Counted from the first letter of the stretch, positions 17,673 to 26,138 are shown. The stretch: 64,000 nt of DNA from Methylobacterium organophilum (GCF_022179465.1 NZ_BPQV01000007.1:1-64000), one strand, 5' to 3'. Numbers and translations: made by a program. Notes: generated from the sequence alone by a model not told the origin.

Positions 17673-18875
17673 ATGACGATGCAGCAGAGAGCGACATCGC
17701 CGGGGCCGGAGGCTGCGGCGGCCGACCTGCGGAGCCGGGCGGACGCGGTGGCGGCGATCGCGGCACGCCATGCCGCTGCCGTCGACCGGGACGGCCGCTT
17801 CCCCGCGGAGGCGGTCGAGGCAATGCGGGCCCAGCGCCTGCTCGGCGCGGCGATTCCCCCGGACCTCGGCGGCGAGGGAAGCTCGATCCGCGCGCTCGCC
17901 GATGTCTGCTACGCGCTGGGCCGCGCCTGTGCCTCGGCGGCGATGATCTTCGCGATGCATCAGACCAAGGTCGCCTGCCTCGTGCGCCACGGGCGCGGCG
18001 AACCCTGGCGCGAGAGCGTGATGCGCCGCATCGCCAGCGAGCAGTGGCTGATGGCCTCCTCGACCACCGAGGGCAACAACGGCGGCAATGTCCGAGTCTC
18101 GACCGCCGCGATCGAGCCGGAGGGCGACGGCATCCGCCTCGACCGGGCCGCGACGGTCATCTCCTACGGCGCCGAGGCCGATGGGGTCGTCACCGTGGCC
18201 CGCCGGACGCCGGATTCCGCCCCCTCCGACCAGGTGCTCTGCGTCTTCCTGAAGGCGGATTACAGCCTGGAGCACCTGAGCGGCTGGCAGACCCTGGGCA
18301 TGCGCGGCACCTGCAGCAGCGGCTTCCGCCTGCTCGCCCGGGGACGCCCCGAACAGGTGCTCGCCGCCCGCTACGCCGACATCCACGGCCAGACCATGAC
18401 GCCGGTCTCCCATATCCTGTGGTCGAGCGTCTGGAGCGGCATCGCCGCCTGCACGCTGGACAAGGCCCAGGCCTTCACGCGCACGGCCATGCGCGGGGCC
18501 GGCGGCGCCGCGCCGCCGGGCGCCCTGCACTATGCCCGCGCCGTCTCGAGCCTGAAGCAGGCCCGTGCCCTGATCGGCCAGGCCCTCGACCGCTTCGACG
18601 CCGCGACCGGGGACCCTGCCGCCCTCTCGGCCTTGGATTTCCAGACGGCGATCACGATGCTCAAGGTCGAGGTCTCGGAGCTCGCCGTCGCGACCGCGAT
18701 GAGCGCCCTGCGCGCCAACGGGCTCGCCGGCTACCGGGAGGACGGCCCGTTCAGCATCGGTCGCCACCTGCGCGACCTCCTCTCCGCGCCGCTCATGATC
18801 CACAACGACCGCATCCTGGCCAATCTCGCGACCGCCACTCTGATGGCCCCCGTCGCGGACTCCCTGAACGATTGA
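17673..18875 (+). CDS. acyl-CoA dehydrogenase family flavoprotein
   Basis: About 400 residues from the ATG at 17673 (a second ATG is two codons later). The all-alpha N-terminal domain (IAARHAAAVDRDGRFPAEAVEAMR, IPPDLGGEG), the FAD/substrate region ASSTTEGNNGGN, the beta-domain GWQTLGMRGTCSSGF, and the C-terminal helix SIGRHLRDLLSAPLMIHNDR match the family. Members oxidise thioester-bound substrates at the alpha-beta or alpha-N bond. Being first in the operon with an amino acid:[carrier protein] ligase, it probably acts on a carrier-bound aminoacyl thioester rather than on fatty acyl-CoA; this is inferred from context only. The aminoacyl ligase gene begins 25 bases later. Confidence 0.88.
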   Translation: MTMQQRATSPGPEAAAADLRSRADAVAAIAARHAAAVDRDGRFPAEAVEAMRAQRLLGAAIPPDLGGEGSSIRALADVCYALGRACASAAMIFAMHQTKVACLVRHGRGEPWRESVMRRIASEQWLMASSTTEGNNGGNVRVSTAAIEPEGDGIRLDRAATVISYGAEADGVVTVARRTPDSAPSDQVLCVFLKADYSLEHLSGWQTLGMRGTCSSGFRLLARGRPEQVLAARYADIHGQTMTPVSHILWSSVWSGIAACTLDKAQAFTRTAMRGAGGAAPPGALHYARAVSSLKQARALIGQALDRFDAATGDPAALSALDFQTAITMLKVEVSELAVATAMSALRANGLAGYREDGPFSIGRHLRDLLSAPLMIHNDRILANLATATLMAPVADSLND

Positions 18876-18900
18876 GCCCTTCCCGCGAGGATCGACGACC

Positions 18901-19833
18901 GTGAACATGTCCGTCACGGGCGCCCCGGCGGCGCCCCCGAAGCAGGATCCCCTCGACGCGCTGTTCGACGCGATGTTCCGGCCGATGGACGCCCAGGGCG
19001 TCTATGCGCGCACGGGCGCCTACGAATCCGTGGTGGAGGCGCTGGCCGCGCTGATCTCGGCGAAGCGCGAGGCGGAGACGGAGGTGTTCCGCTTCCCCCC
19101 CGTGATGAGCCGGGCGCATCTGGAACGGCACGGCTATCTCAAGAGCTTCCCGAACCTGCTCGGCTGCGTCTCCTGTCTCGACGGCACGGAGCAGGAGATC
19201 CTGGCCATCGCCGACCGCCACGCCACCGGCGGCGACTGGACGAGCGGGCTGACCACCGCCGACCTCGTGCTCACCCCGGCCGCCTGCTACCCGGTCTATC
19301 CGATCGCCGCCGCCCGCGGGCCGGTGCCGGAAGCCGGCTACCGCTTCGACGTGGCCTGCGACTGCTTCCGCCGGGAGCCCTCCCGGCATCTCGACCGGCT
19401 GCAATCCTTCCGGATGCGCGAATACGTCACCATCGGCACGCCGGAGCAGGTGGCCGCGTTCCGCGAGCGCTGGATCGTCAAGGCGACGGCGCTCGCCGAC
19501 CAGCTCGGGCTTCCCTACACGGTCGAGCAGGCGAGCGACCCGTTCTTCGGCCGGCTCGGCCAGATCAAGGCCTTCAGCCAGCTCGAGGCGGCCCTGAAGT
19601 TCGAGCTGCTGGTGCCCCTGCGGGGCGAGGCGGCGGGCACCGCCTGCATGAGCTTCAACTATCACCGCGAGCATTTCGGCACGACCTGGGACCTGCGCCA
19701 CGCCGATGGCGAGCCGGCCCATACCGGCTGCGTCGCCTTCGGCATGGACCGCCTCGCCGTGGCCCTGTTCGCGACCCACGGGGCCGAGATCGCGGCCTGG
19801 CCGGCCTCCGTCCGCGCCGCCCTGTCCCTCTGA
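18901..19833 (+). CDS. amino acid:[carrier protein] ligase, class II aaRS homologue
   Basis: 310 residues from a GTG at 18901 with GAGG ten bases upstream; an ATG two codons later is less well placed. Class II aminoacyl-tRNA synthetase catalytic core related to atypical SerRS: motif 2 is CDCFRREPSRHLDRLQSFRMREY (in part, residues 153-175) and motif 3 is AFGMDRLAVALF (279-290). Cys129, Glu174 and Cys277 match, in spacing, the three zinc ligands I recall for the Bradyrhizobium enzyme. No tRNA-binding arm or anticodon domain is present. Known relatives activate glycine or alanine and load it on the phosphopantetheine of a carrier protein instead of tRNA. Specificity here is not proven. Confidence 0.88.
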   Translation: MNMSVTGAPAAPPKQDPLDALFDAMFRPMDAQGVYARTGAYESVVEALAALISAKREAETEVFRFPPVMSRAHLERHGYLKSFPNLLGCVSCLDGTEQEILAIADRHATGGDWTSGLTTADLVLTPAACYPVYPIAAARGPVPEAGYRFDVACDCFRREPSRHLDRLQSFRMREYVTIGTPEQVAAFRERWIVKATALADQLGLPYTVEQASDPFFGRLGQIKAFSQLEAALKFELLVPLRGEAAGTACMSFNYHREHFGTTWDLRHADGEPAHTGCVAFGMDRLAVALFATHGAEIAAWPASVRAALSL

Positions 19834-19861
19834 CCCGGCCCCGCCGGCGCGTGGACGCGTG

Positions 19862-20851
19862 ATGCCCCTCGACCCGCACGTCAGGCGCTTCCTCGACATG
19901 ATGGCCATGGGCGTCATGGCGAAGAGCGAGACCGGAGCCGGCGACGTCGCCGGCCGCCGGGAGAGCCTGCGCGTGCTGGCCCGGCTCGCGGCCGGGGCGC
20001 TTCCGCCGGTCGAGGCCTCCGCCCGGGCGCTGCCCCTGCCCGCGGGGCCCTGCGCGGCGCGGCTCTACGTCCCCGCCGAGGCGGAGGCGACGGGCCCCGG
20101 CCTCGTCTTCTTCCATGGGGGCGGGCTGGTGGCGGGGGACCTCGACACCCATGACGGGATCTGCCGGGGCCTCGCGGCCGCCGCCGGCTGCCGGATCGTC
20201 TCCGTGGCCTATCGGCTCGCCCCCGAGCACCCCTTCCCCGCGGGGCTCGAGGACGCGATCGCCGCCTTCGCCCATGTCGCCGGCACGGCCGGCGCCTTCG
20301 GCATCGACCCGGCGCGCCTCGCCATCGGCGGCGATTCCGCCGGGGCCGGCCTCGCCGCCCGGGTCGCCCAGGAGCTGCGGGGCACCGCTGCGGCCATCGC
20401 CGCGCAGCTCCTGATCTGCCCGGTGCTCGACCTGCGCTGCGCCACATCCTCCCACCGCGACTTCGAGGAGGGCTACTTCCTCGACGGGCGCACGGTGCGG
20501 GCGGACATGGCGGCCTGCGGCGTCGCCGGACGCGCGGAGGATCCGCGGGTCTCGCCGCTGCTGGAGCCGGACCTCTCCGGCCTGCCCCCGGCCCAGATCC
20601 ACACGGCGGAATTCGACATCGTCCGCGACGACGGCGCGGCCTATGCGGAACGCCTGACCCGGGCCGGAATCCCCGCGACCTATGCCTGCCATGCGGGCAT
20701 GATCCATTTCTTCTACGGTCTCGGCCGCCTGGTGCCGAAATCGCAAACCATCCTGACCGAGATCGGAAGCGGGTTCGGCCCTCTGCTGCGCGGCGCATCC
20801 GCGGCGCGGCCCGACCTCGGCGATCGCCCGAGCCAACGGAGAGCATCATGA
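19862..20851 (+). CDS. alpha/beta hydrolase, HSL/esterase family IV
   Basis: 329 residues. The oxyanion motif HGGG is at 85-88 and the nucleophile Ser159 lies in GGDSAGAG; the acid is in AEFDIVRDDG and the histidine in AGMIHFFYG. These define hormone-sensitive-lipase-type esterases. No signal peptide, so cytoplasmic. Its stop overlaps the start of the following carrier-protein gene (ATGA), so it is coupled to it. In this operon it may hydrolyse a thioester or ester to release a product or to clear a mischarged carrier; the evidence for that is only the gene order. Confidence 0.88.
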   Translation: MPLDPHVRRFLDMMAMGVMAKSETGAGDVAGRRESLRVLARLAAGALPPVEASARALPLPAGPCAARLYVPAEAEATGPGLVFFHGGGLVAGDLDTHDGICRGLAAAAGCRIVSVAYRLAPEHPFPAGLEDAIAAFAHVAGTAGAFGIDPARLAIGGDSAGAGLAARVAQELRGTAAAIAAQLLICPVLDLRCATSSHRDFEEGYFLDGRTVRADMAACGVAGRAEDPRVSPLLEPDLSGLPPAQIHTAEFDIVRDDGAAYAERLTRAGIPATYACHAGMIHFFYGLGRLVPKSQTILTEIGSGFGPLLRGASAARPDLGDRPSQRRAS

Positions 20852-21099
20852 GCCTGCGTTCGACCATCGTCGCCGAGATCGAGGCGATCACCCGCGACAA
20901 CGACAAGACGATGCCGCCGATCACCGACGATCTCGTGCTGCTCGATACCGACTTCGATTCGCTCTGCTTCGCCCTCCTCGTCGCCCGGATGGAGGACCGC
21001 ATCGGCATCGATCCGTTCAGCGAGGTCGAGGTGGCGGACCTGCCGGTCACGGTCGGCGATCTCGTCGCGCTCTACGACCGCGCCGCCGCGGCGGCCTGA
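20848..21099 (+). CDS. acyl/aminoacyl carrier protein
   Basis: 83 residues with a phosphopantetheine site at Ser38 in DTDFDSLCFALL. Helix 1 (STIVAEIEAITRDN) and the acidic recognition helix region (MEDRIGIDP) are typical. It overlaps the preceding hydrolase gene by four bases and lies four bases before the adenylating enzyme, an arrangement like dltA/dltC-type pairs. It differs clearly from the 88-residue carrier protein at 17127 (DFDSL against LSSLD), so the cluster has two carriers that probably have different loading enzymes. Confidence 0.9.
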   Translation: MSLRSTIVAEIEAITRDNDKTMPPITDDLVLLDTDFDSLCFALLVARMEDRIGIDPFSEVEVADLPVTVGDLVALYDRAAAAA

Positions 21100-21103
21100 A
21101 GCC

Positions 21104-22471
21104 ATGTTCCTCCGCGACGGCCTGCGGCGCGCGGCGAGCCTCGACGGCCTGTTCCTGGCGGACCGGCACGGGCGGCGCCCCCTGCGCGCGATCCTGGATG
21201 CGCCCCGCCGGGCCGATCTCGGCGCGACGCTCGCCGGACGCTCGGTGCTGCTGGCGACCGGCGGCCAGATGGCTTCGGCGCGGGCGATGCTCGCCCTCGA
21301 CGGGCTGGTGCGGCGGATGGTGCTGGTGCCCCCCGGCCTGCCGGGAGACCAGATCGCCCGGATCCTGGCCGATGCCGAGATCGACCTCTGCGTCACCGAC
21401 GCGGACTACGCCCACCCGGAGGCGCTCGGTGCCCTGCCCTGCCTCGAGGCGGCGGAGGCCGCCCTCGCCCCGGAGGTGGAGACGCCGCAGCCCACGGAAT
21501 GGGTGCTGACCACATCGGGCACGACCGGCGCGCCCAAGCTCGTCGCCCACACGCTCGAAGGGCTCGCCGGCGGCATCAACACCGCGGCCGTGCCCGATCC
21601 CGGCACGGTCTGGACCACCTTCTACGACATTCGCCGCTATGGCGGCCTGCAGATCTTCCTGCGGGCGATCCTCGGCCCCGCCCCGCTCGTCCTCTCCGAT
21701 GCGGAGGAGCCGGTGCGCGACTTCATCCTGCGGGCGGCGGAGGCGGGCGTCACGCACATCCTGGGCACGCCCTCGCATTGGCGCCTCGCCCTGATGAGCG
21801 CCGCCCTGCCCCGGCTCGCGCCGCGCTACGTGCGCCTGTCGGGGGAGATCGCCGACCAAGCGATCCTCGACCTACTCCGCGCCGCCTTCCCCGAAGCGCG
21901 GATCGCCCATGCCTATGCCTCGACGGAGGGCGGCGTCGGCTTCACCGTCGAGGACGGGCGCGAGGGCTTCCCCGCGAGCCTGATCGGCGAGCGGGCCGGC
22001 ATCGAGATCGTGGTGCGCGAGGACAGCCTGCATGTGCGCTCGAAGCGTACCGGCCGCCGCTATCTCGGCGCCGAGGCCGCACCCCTCACCGACGCGGAGG
22101 CCTTCGTCGATACCGGCGACCTCGTGGAGAGACGGGGCGAGCGCTACTATTTCCTCGGCCGGCGCAGCGGCGTGATCAATGTCGGCGGTGCCAAGGTCCA
22201 GCCGGAAGAGGTCGAGACCGTCATCAACGGCCATCCGCAGGTCTCGATGTCCCGGGTGCGGGCACGGCCGAACCCGATCCTCGGCGCCGTGGTCGAGGCG
22301 GAGGTGGTCCTGCGCGAGCCCTCGGCCGCGGCGACGGACCCGGCCGCGCTGAAGAGCGCCATCATCGCCCATTGCCGGCCCCACCTCGCCAAGCACAAGG
22401 TGCCGGTGAGCGTGCGGTTCGTGCCCGACCTGCCGCTCTCCTCCGGCGGCAAGCTGCTGCGGAGACCCTGA
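21104..22471 (+). CDS. ANL-superfamily adenylate-forming enzyme
   Basis: 455 residues, shorter than usual because the N-terminal lobe is reduced. The P-loop TTSGTTGAPK is at 136-145, and YASTEGG, DTGDLVERRGERYYFLGRR and INVGGAKVQPEEVE follow. The catalytic lysine of the C-terminal motif is Lys450 in SSGGKLLRR. It should adenylate a carboxylate and transfer it to a thiol; the adjacent carrier protein (four bases upstream) is the obvious acceptor. The substrate cannot be read reliably. Its stop overlaps the SDR start (TGATG). Confidence 0.9.
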   Translation: MFLRDGLRRAASLDGLFLADRHGRRPLRAILDAPRRADLGATLAGRSVLLATGGQMASARAMLALDGLVRRMVLVPPGLPGDQIARILADAEIDLCVTDADYAHPEALGALPCLEAAEAALAPEVETPQPTEWVLTTSGTTGAPKLVAHTLEGLAGGINTAAVPDPGTVWTTFYDIRRYGGLQIFLRAILGPAPLVLSDAEEPVRDFILRAAEAGVTHILGTPSHWRLALMSAALPRLAPRYVRLSGEIADQAILDLLRAAFPEARIAHAYASTEGGVGFTVEDGREGFPASLIGERAGIEIVVREDSLHVRSKRTGRRYLGAEAAPLTDAEAFVDTGDLVERRGERYYFLGRRSGVINVGGAKVQPEEVETVINGHPQVSMSRVRARPNPILGAVVEAEVVLREPSAAATDPAALKSAIIAHCRPHLAKHKVPVSVRFVPDLPLSSGGKLLRRP

Positions 22472-23205
22472 TGAGCGAGCGCCGCACCGTCATCGTCACC
22501 GGGGCGAGCCGGGGCATCGGCCTCGCCATCGCCTCGGCGCTGGCCGCGGACGGCTTCCGCGCCGTCGCCGTGGCCCGCCGCGCCTCGGACGCCTTCGAGG
22601 CGGCGGCGGCGCAGGCGGAAAGCGGGGCGATGCATTTCACGGCCTGCGACCTCGGCCAGACCGAGGCGCTGCAGCCGCTGGTGCGCCGCATCCGGGCCGA
22701 GCACGGGCCGATCTACGGCCTCGTCAACAACGCCGCCATCGGCACGCCCGGGCTGCTCGCGACCATGCCCGACCGGGAGATCGCCGAGCTGGTCACGCTC
22801 AACACCCTCGCCCCGATGCTGCTCACGAAATACGTGGCGCGGGGGATGATGGCAGCGGGCGCCGGCCGCATCGTCAATGTCAGCTCGATCATCGCCTTCA
22901 CCGGCTACAACGCCCTGTCGGTCTATGCCGCGACCAAGGCCTCAATGATCGGCTTCACCCGGTCCCTCTCCCGCGAGGTCGGCCGCCTCGGCGTCACCGT
23001 GAACGCCGTCGCCCCGGGCTTCATCGAGACGGCGATGACGGAGGGCATAGACGAAGCCGAGCGCGACCGCGTCGCCAAGCGCAGCGCCCTGCGCCGCCTG
23101 CCGGCCCCGGAGGACGTGGCCCATGCCGTCGCCTACCTGATGTCCGACAAGGCCCGGAACGTGACCGGCACGGTGCTGACGGTGGATGCGGGCAGCACGG
23201 CTTGA
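22471..23205 (+). CDS. SDR family oxidoreductase (FabG-like)
   Basis: 244 residues of the classical short-chain dehydrogenase type. The nucleotide motif TGASRGIG is at 10-17, NNAA at 86-89, the catalytic Ser at 138-139 (NVSS), and Tyr152/Lys156 in YAATK. An Arg after the glycine motif (ASRG) favours NADP(H). FabG-like enzymes reduce 3-oxoacyl thioesters on carrier proteins, which suits its place as the last gene of an operon with two carrier proteins. Starts on the last base of the preceding stop codon. Confidence 0.9.
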   Translation: MSERRTVIVTGASRGIGLAIASALAADGFRAVAVARRASDAFEAAAAQAESGAMHFTACDLGQTEALQPLVRRIRAEHGPIYGLVNNAAIGTPGLLATMPDREIAELVTLNTLAPMLLTKYVARGMMAAGAGRIVNVSSIIAFTGYNALSVYAATKASMIGFTRSLSREVGRLGVTVNAVAPGFIETAMTEGIDEAERDRVAKRSALRRLPAPEDVAHAVAYLMSDKARNVTGTVLTVDAGSTA

Positions 23206-23291
23206 GAGAATTCGGTCTCAAGACTCGAAGCCCGGCACGCAGCCGTCTCGGCAACACGCCGCACCACCTCCACCCTGAGATGCGAATTGCG

Positions 23292-23319
23292 CAAACACTC
23301 AACCCAAAATGAGTGTTTG
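23292..23319. repeat. perfect 10-base inverted repeat after the operon
   Basis: CAAACACTCA and TGAGTGTTTG pair perfectly around an eight-base A-rich loop, 87 bases past the SDR stop and 82 bases before the FkbM gene. It could be the operon's terminator (no T run follows) or an operator for the FkbM gene. Confidence 0.6.
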
Positions 23320-23400
23320 GAGTGGACTTCACGAGCGGCCTCAGGCTAAGTCCGGCTTCGCTAAAGATCGAATGCAGCCAGACCACGCGAGGCATTTGCG

Positions 23401-24084
23401 ATGCATGTCGGTGAGGAATTTGACCGAGCAAAGCATATCATAGAACTCGCACTCAATCCTCACGCCTATATATCTTACTCTCAGTTTGGCGAAGATCTTT
23501 TAATAGATATTATATTTCACGGAAAAACAGATCCTGGTTTTTATGTCGACGTGGGCGCGCACCATCCGAAGAGGCTGTCAAATACCTATCTGTTATACAA
23601 AAAAGGCTGGCGCGGCATCAACATTGAGGGCGACCCGAACCTCATAAAGCTTTTCGAAATTGAGCGCCCCGAGGATATAAATATCCCTGCTTTCGTTTCC
23701 GACAAATCCGAAAGCGTCGTTTTCAACCGTTTCAATGATACCGCCGTCAACACCATCTCCGCGGAAAAGAAGGCTTTCTACGCCTCCCGATGGGACATCG
23801 TCTCAAGTGAACAGATCACGACGCGACCGCTACGCGAGCTGCTTGACGAGCACATGCCCTCCGGCCGCACGATCGATCTGCTATCCGTCGATGTCGAAGG
23901 TGTCGACCTCAAAGTTCTTCAGGGAAACGACTGGAATCGCTATCGCCCGCGCCTCGTCATCGTCGAAGCCGAGGACCTCGATCTCATGCGGGCTGCCGAT
24001 CACCCGATCGTCGCGTTCCTAGGACAGCAAGGATACAGATTGAGCGAGAAGCTGCACGTTTCGGCTTTCTTCCTGAGAAATTAG
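23401..24084 (+). CDS. FkbM family methyltransferase
   Basis: 227 residues. The SAM-binding motif FYVDVGAHHP is near 48-56, with an acidic residue in NIEGDPN (Glu76) and the post-motif LLSVDVEGVDLKVL. FkbM proteins O-methylate sugars of polysaccharides, glycolipids or secondary metabolites. The first 500 bases are strikingly AT-rich and use rare codons such as ATA and TTA, unlike neighbouring genes, suggesting recent acquisition. A DUF4214-like/GT2 gene follows after 13 bases, so the pair likely modifies a surface glycan. Confidence 0.88.
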   Translation: MHVGEEFDRAKHIIELALNPHAYISYSQFGEDLLIDIIFHGKTDPGFYVDVGAHHPKRLSNTYLLYKKGWRGINIEGDPNLIKLFEIERPEDINIPAFVSDKSESVVFNRFNDTAVNTISAEKKAFYASRWDIVSSEQITTRPLRELLDEHMPSGRTIDLLSVDVEGVDLKVLQGNDWNRYRPRLVIVEAEDLDLMRAADHPIVAFLGQQGYRLSEKLHVSAFFLRN

Positions 24085-24097
24085 GAGACGGAGCCAA

Positions 24098-25471
24098 ATG
24101 CTGTCGCCCGAACAGATCATCGGCGCATTCAATACGATCCTTCTCCGCGACCCCGATGGGCCTGAGCAGATCAGGTGGTGGCAGGATCATGGCATCAATC
24201 TTCGACATCTTCGCGACGGCCTGCTCGAATCCGAAGAATATCGCATCATGCGCGACCGCGAACGGATGGCCAAGACCGCCGCATCGCAGAGCTTCGAAAC
24301 CGCACACCGGCTCATCGAAAAGCATTTCGGTGTCGTCCCTGAGAAGGCATCGGGATCCGCCCCGGCATCCCGGGACATCGCGCGGGCCCTGCGAGGCTTG
24401 GTCGAAAGGTCCGTTCCAAGTCTCGTCCTGGCACTCGGTGGCGAGACGGCGGAGCAATACGCGTGCTTCCTTGCATCCTGCGCGCAGAGCCCGACCATCG
24501 TCGTGAGCAACGCGACAACCGGGGAGTCACCGAGCGGTGTGGTTCGGGTTCCCGTTCCGGATCGCATGCTGCTCCACATCCTCGCCGGAGCCGAGATCAC
24601 ACCGGGACTCGCCGTGCTCAGGGCAGTGAAGCCGGAAGAGGCGCGAACCGCCTATCTGAGCCTGCCGGAAGTCGGCGCGATGATCTGCCTGCCTCCCTTC
24701 GATGCGGCCCTACGCGATGCACTCGACGGCGCCAGAGCGCTCGTATGGGGCGATGCCCTCCACATCGATGGGCACCTGCTGATCACCAAGGCAGTCTGGC
24801 CATTCTGCGTCGACTATCCGTCGGCACCGGAGCCGGCAACGGAAACCTTCGCCGGCCCGACCATCGCCCTGGCGGCCATCGTGAAGAACGAGGAGCGGCG
24901 CATTGCGAAGATGCTGCGCTCCTGCGCCGGGTTGGTAAGCCACGTCACGCTGGTCGATACAGGCTCGACCGATGGCACCCTCGACCAAGCCCGTGCCGCA
25001 CTCGGCGATATGAAGGTGCCCTACAATATCGAGCACATCACCTTCATCGATTTCGCTCAGGCGCGGAATGCCGCGATTGCGGCGGTCCCCTCGTCCTGTG
25101 CGTGGATCCTCATGCTCGATGCGGACGAGTTCATCACGCCGACCGATGCACGGCGTCTCGCAGAGCTGACGACGTCCGGTGATGCGGACGCCTACGCACT
25201 GCCACGTTACAATCTGTGCGATGAGCTCGGGACACTCGGCCGCTATCCGGATCGACAGGCCCGATTCTTTCGAAACGCGCCCGACAGGCTACACTTTCGC
25301 AATCCTGTCCACGAAGCGCTCATCACGGCTGGGCGCCTCGGGTTTCCGCAAGCGAACATGGTGGCAATCGGCGGCTCGATGGGCGGCCCCCACATCCACC
25401 ATGACGCGAAGATGAGCGTCGACGTGTTCGCCGAGAAATCCTCGTTCTACAAACGCTTATCCAGTCAATGA
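24098..25471 (+). CDS. glycosyltransferase family 2 with DUF4214-like N-terminus
   Basis: 457 residues. Residues 1-60 (LLRDPDGPEQIRWW, LRDGLLESEEY) resemble a DUF4214 module, found on secreted or glycan-related proteins. A middle region of about 180 residues has no clear match. The C-terminal half is a SunS-like GT2 domain: IALAAIVKNEERRI, TLVDTGSTDGT and the DxD-type LMLDADEFIT. TAGGAGACGGAG precedes the ATG. It probably works with the adjacent FkbM methyltransferase. The DNA is closer to normal composition than the FkbM gene, so the two may have different histories. Confidence 0.82.
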   Translation: MLSPEQIIGAFNTILLRDPDGPEQIRWWQDHGINLRHLRDGLLESEEYRIMRDRERMAKTAASQSFETAHRLIEKHFGVVPEKASGSAPASRDIARALRGLVERSVPSLVLALGGETAEQYACFLASCAQSPTIVVSNATTGESPSGVVRVPVPDRMLLHILAGAEITPGLAVLRAVKPEEARTAYLSLPEVGAMICLPPFDAALRDALDGARALVWGDALHIDGHLLITKAVWPFCVDYPSAPEPATETFAGPTIALAAIVKNEERRIAKMLRSCAGLVSHVTLVDTGSTDGTLDQARAALGDMKVPYNIEHITFIDFAQARNAAIAAVPSSCAWILMLDADEFITPTDARRLAELTTSGDADAYALPRYNLCDELGTLGRYPDRQARFFRNAPDRLHFRNPVHEALITAGRLGFPQANMVAIGGSMGGPHIHHDAKMSVDVFAEKSSFYKRLSSQ

Positions 25472-25538
25472 CATCGGACGGCCAGGGAGAGAGAGCGAGG
25501 CCCGCTCACCCTCTTCAGCCGATGCGTGCCGCCAGTCT

Positions 25539-26138
25539 CTAAGGCAGCGGCACGCTTCCGAACTGGCCGAGGCGGTAGACGAGCGAGTCGGCCTCCTCGC
25601 GGGCGAGGCGCACCTCGCGCACGGCGCCGAGCAGGATCGCGTGGCTGTGGCGCTCGATCACCTCGTCGAGCTCGCAATCGATCAGCGCCTGCGCGCCGGC
25701 GAGGCCGAAGGCGCCCGAGCGCATCGGGACCCAGTCCGCGCCCTCGTAGCGGGCGGGACCGCGCAAGGCGCCGATCCCGGCGAAGCGCTCGGCCACGTCC
25801 TGGTGCTCGGCGCCGAGGACGCTCACGCAGAAATGCCGGCGCCGGGCGATGACCGGCCAGGTCGACGAGGCGCGGTTGACGCAGACGAGCATGGTCGGCG
25901 GGTCGACGGAGAGGGAGACGGCAGAGGTGGCCGTCATGCCGACGCGCTCCTCGCCCGTTCCCGCCGTGACGACCACGACGCCCCCGGCCAGGCGGCGCAT
26001 CGCCATCTTCATCAGCGCCGCGCTCGCGAGCGGATTGGCGATCTCTCTGATCGGAACGTTCATCCCATCGTCCTCCGCTCGCGTCCCCTCGAAGCCGTCC
26101 GGTGAAAGGGGGCCTCGCCCCGTCGTCGCCTCGGCCAT
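25539..26138 (-). CDS. flavin reductase domain protein
   Basis: 199 residues from the ATG at 26138, which overlaps the flippase stop by one base; another ATG at 26063 begins at MNVPIREIANP and is also possible. The flavin-reductase-like split barrel is shown by MRRLAGGVVVVTAG, GMTATSAVSLSVDPPTMLVCVNR and ERHSHAILLGAV. Members supply reduced FMN or FAD to two-component monooxygenases. No monooxygenase is adjacent; the coupling to a flippase gene is unexplained. Confidence 0.88.
   Translation of the reverse strand: MAEATTGRGPLSPDGFEGTRAEDDGMNVPIREIANPLASAALMKMAMRRLAGGVVVVTAGTGEERVGMTATSAVSLSVDPPTMLVCVNRASSTWPVIARRRHFCVSVLGAEHQDVAERFAGIGALRGPARYEGADWVPMRSGAFGLAGAQALIDCELDEVIERHSHAILLGAVREVRLAREEADSLVYRLGQFGSVPLP

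Noticed and set aside
18901-19833. Seryl-tRNA synthetase
   Set aside because: Catalytic core only, with no tRNA-binding N-terminal arm, in an operon with carrier proteins.
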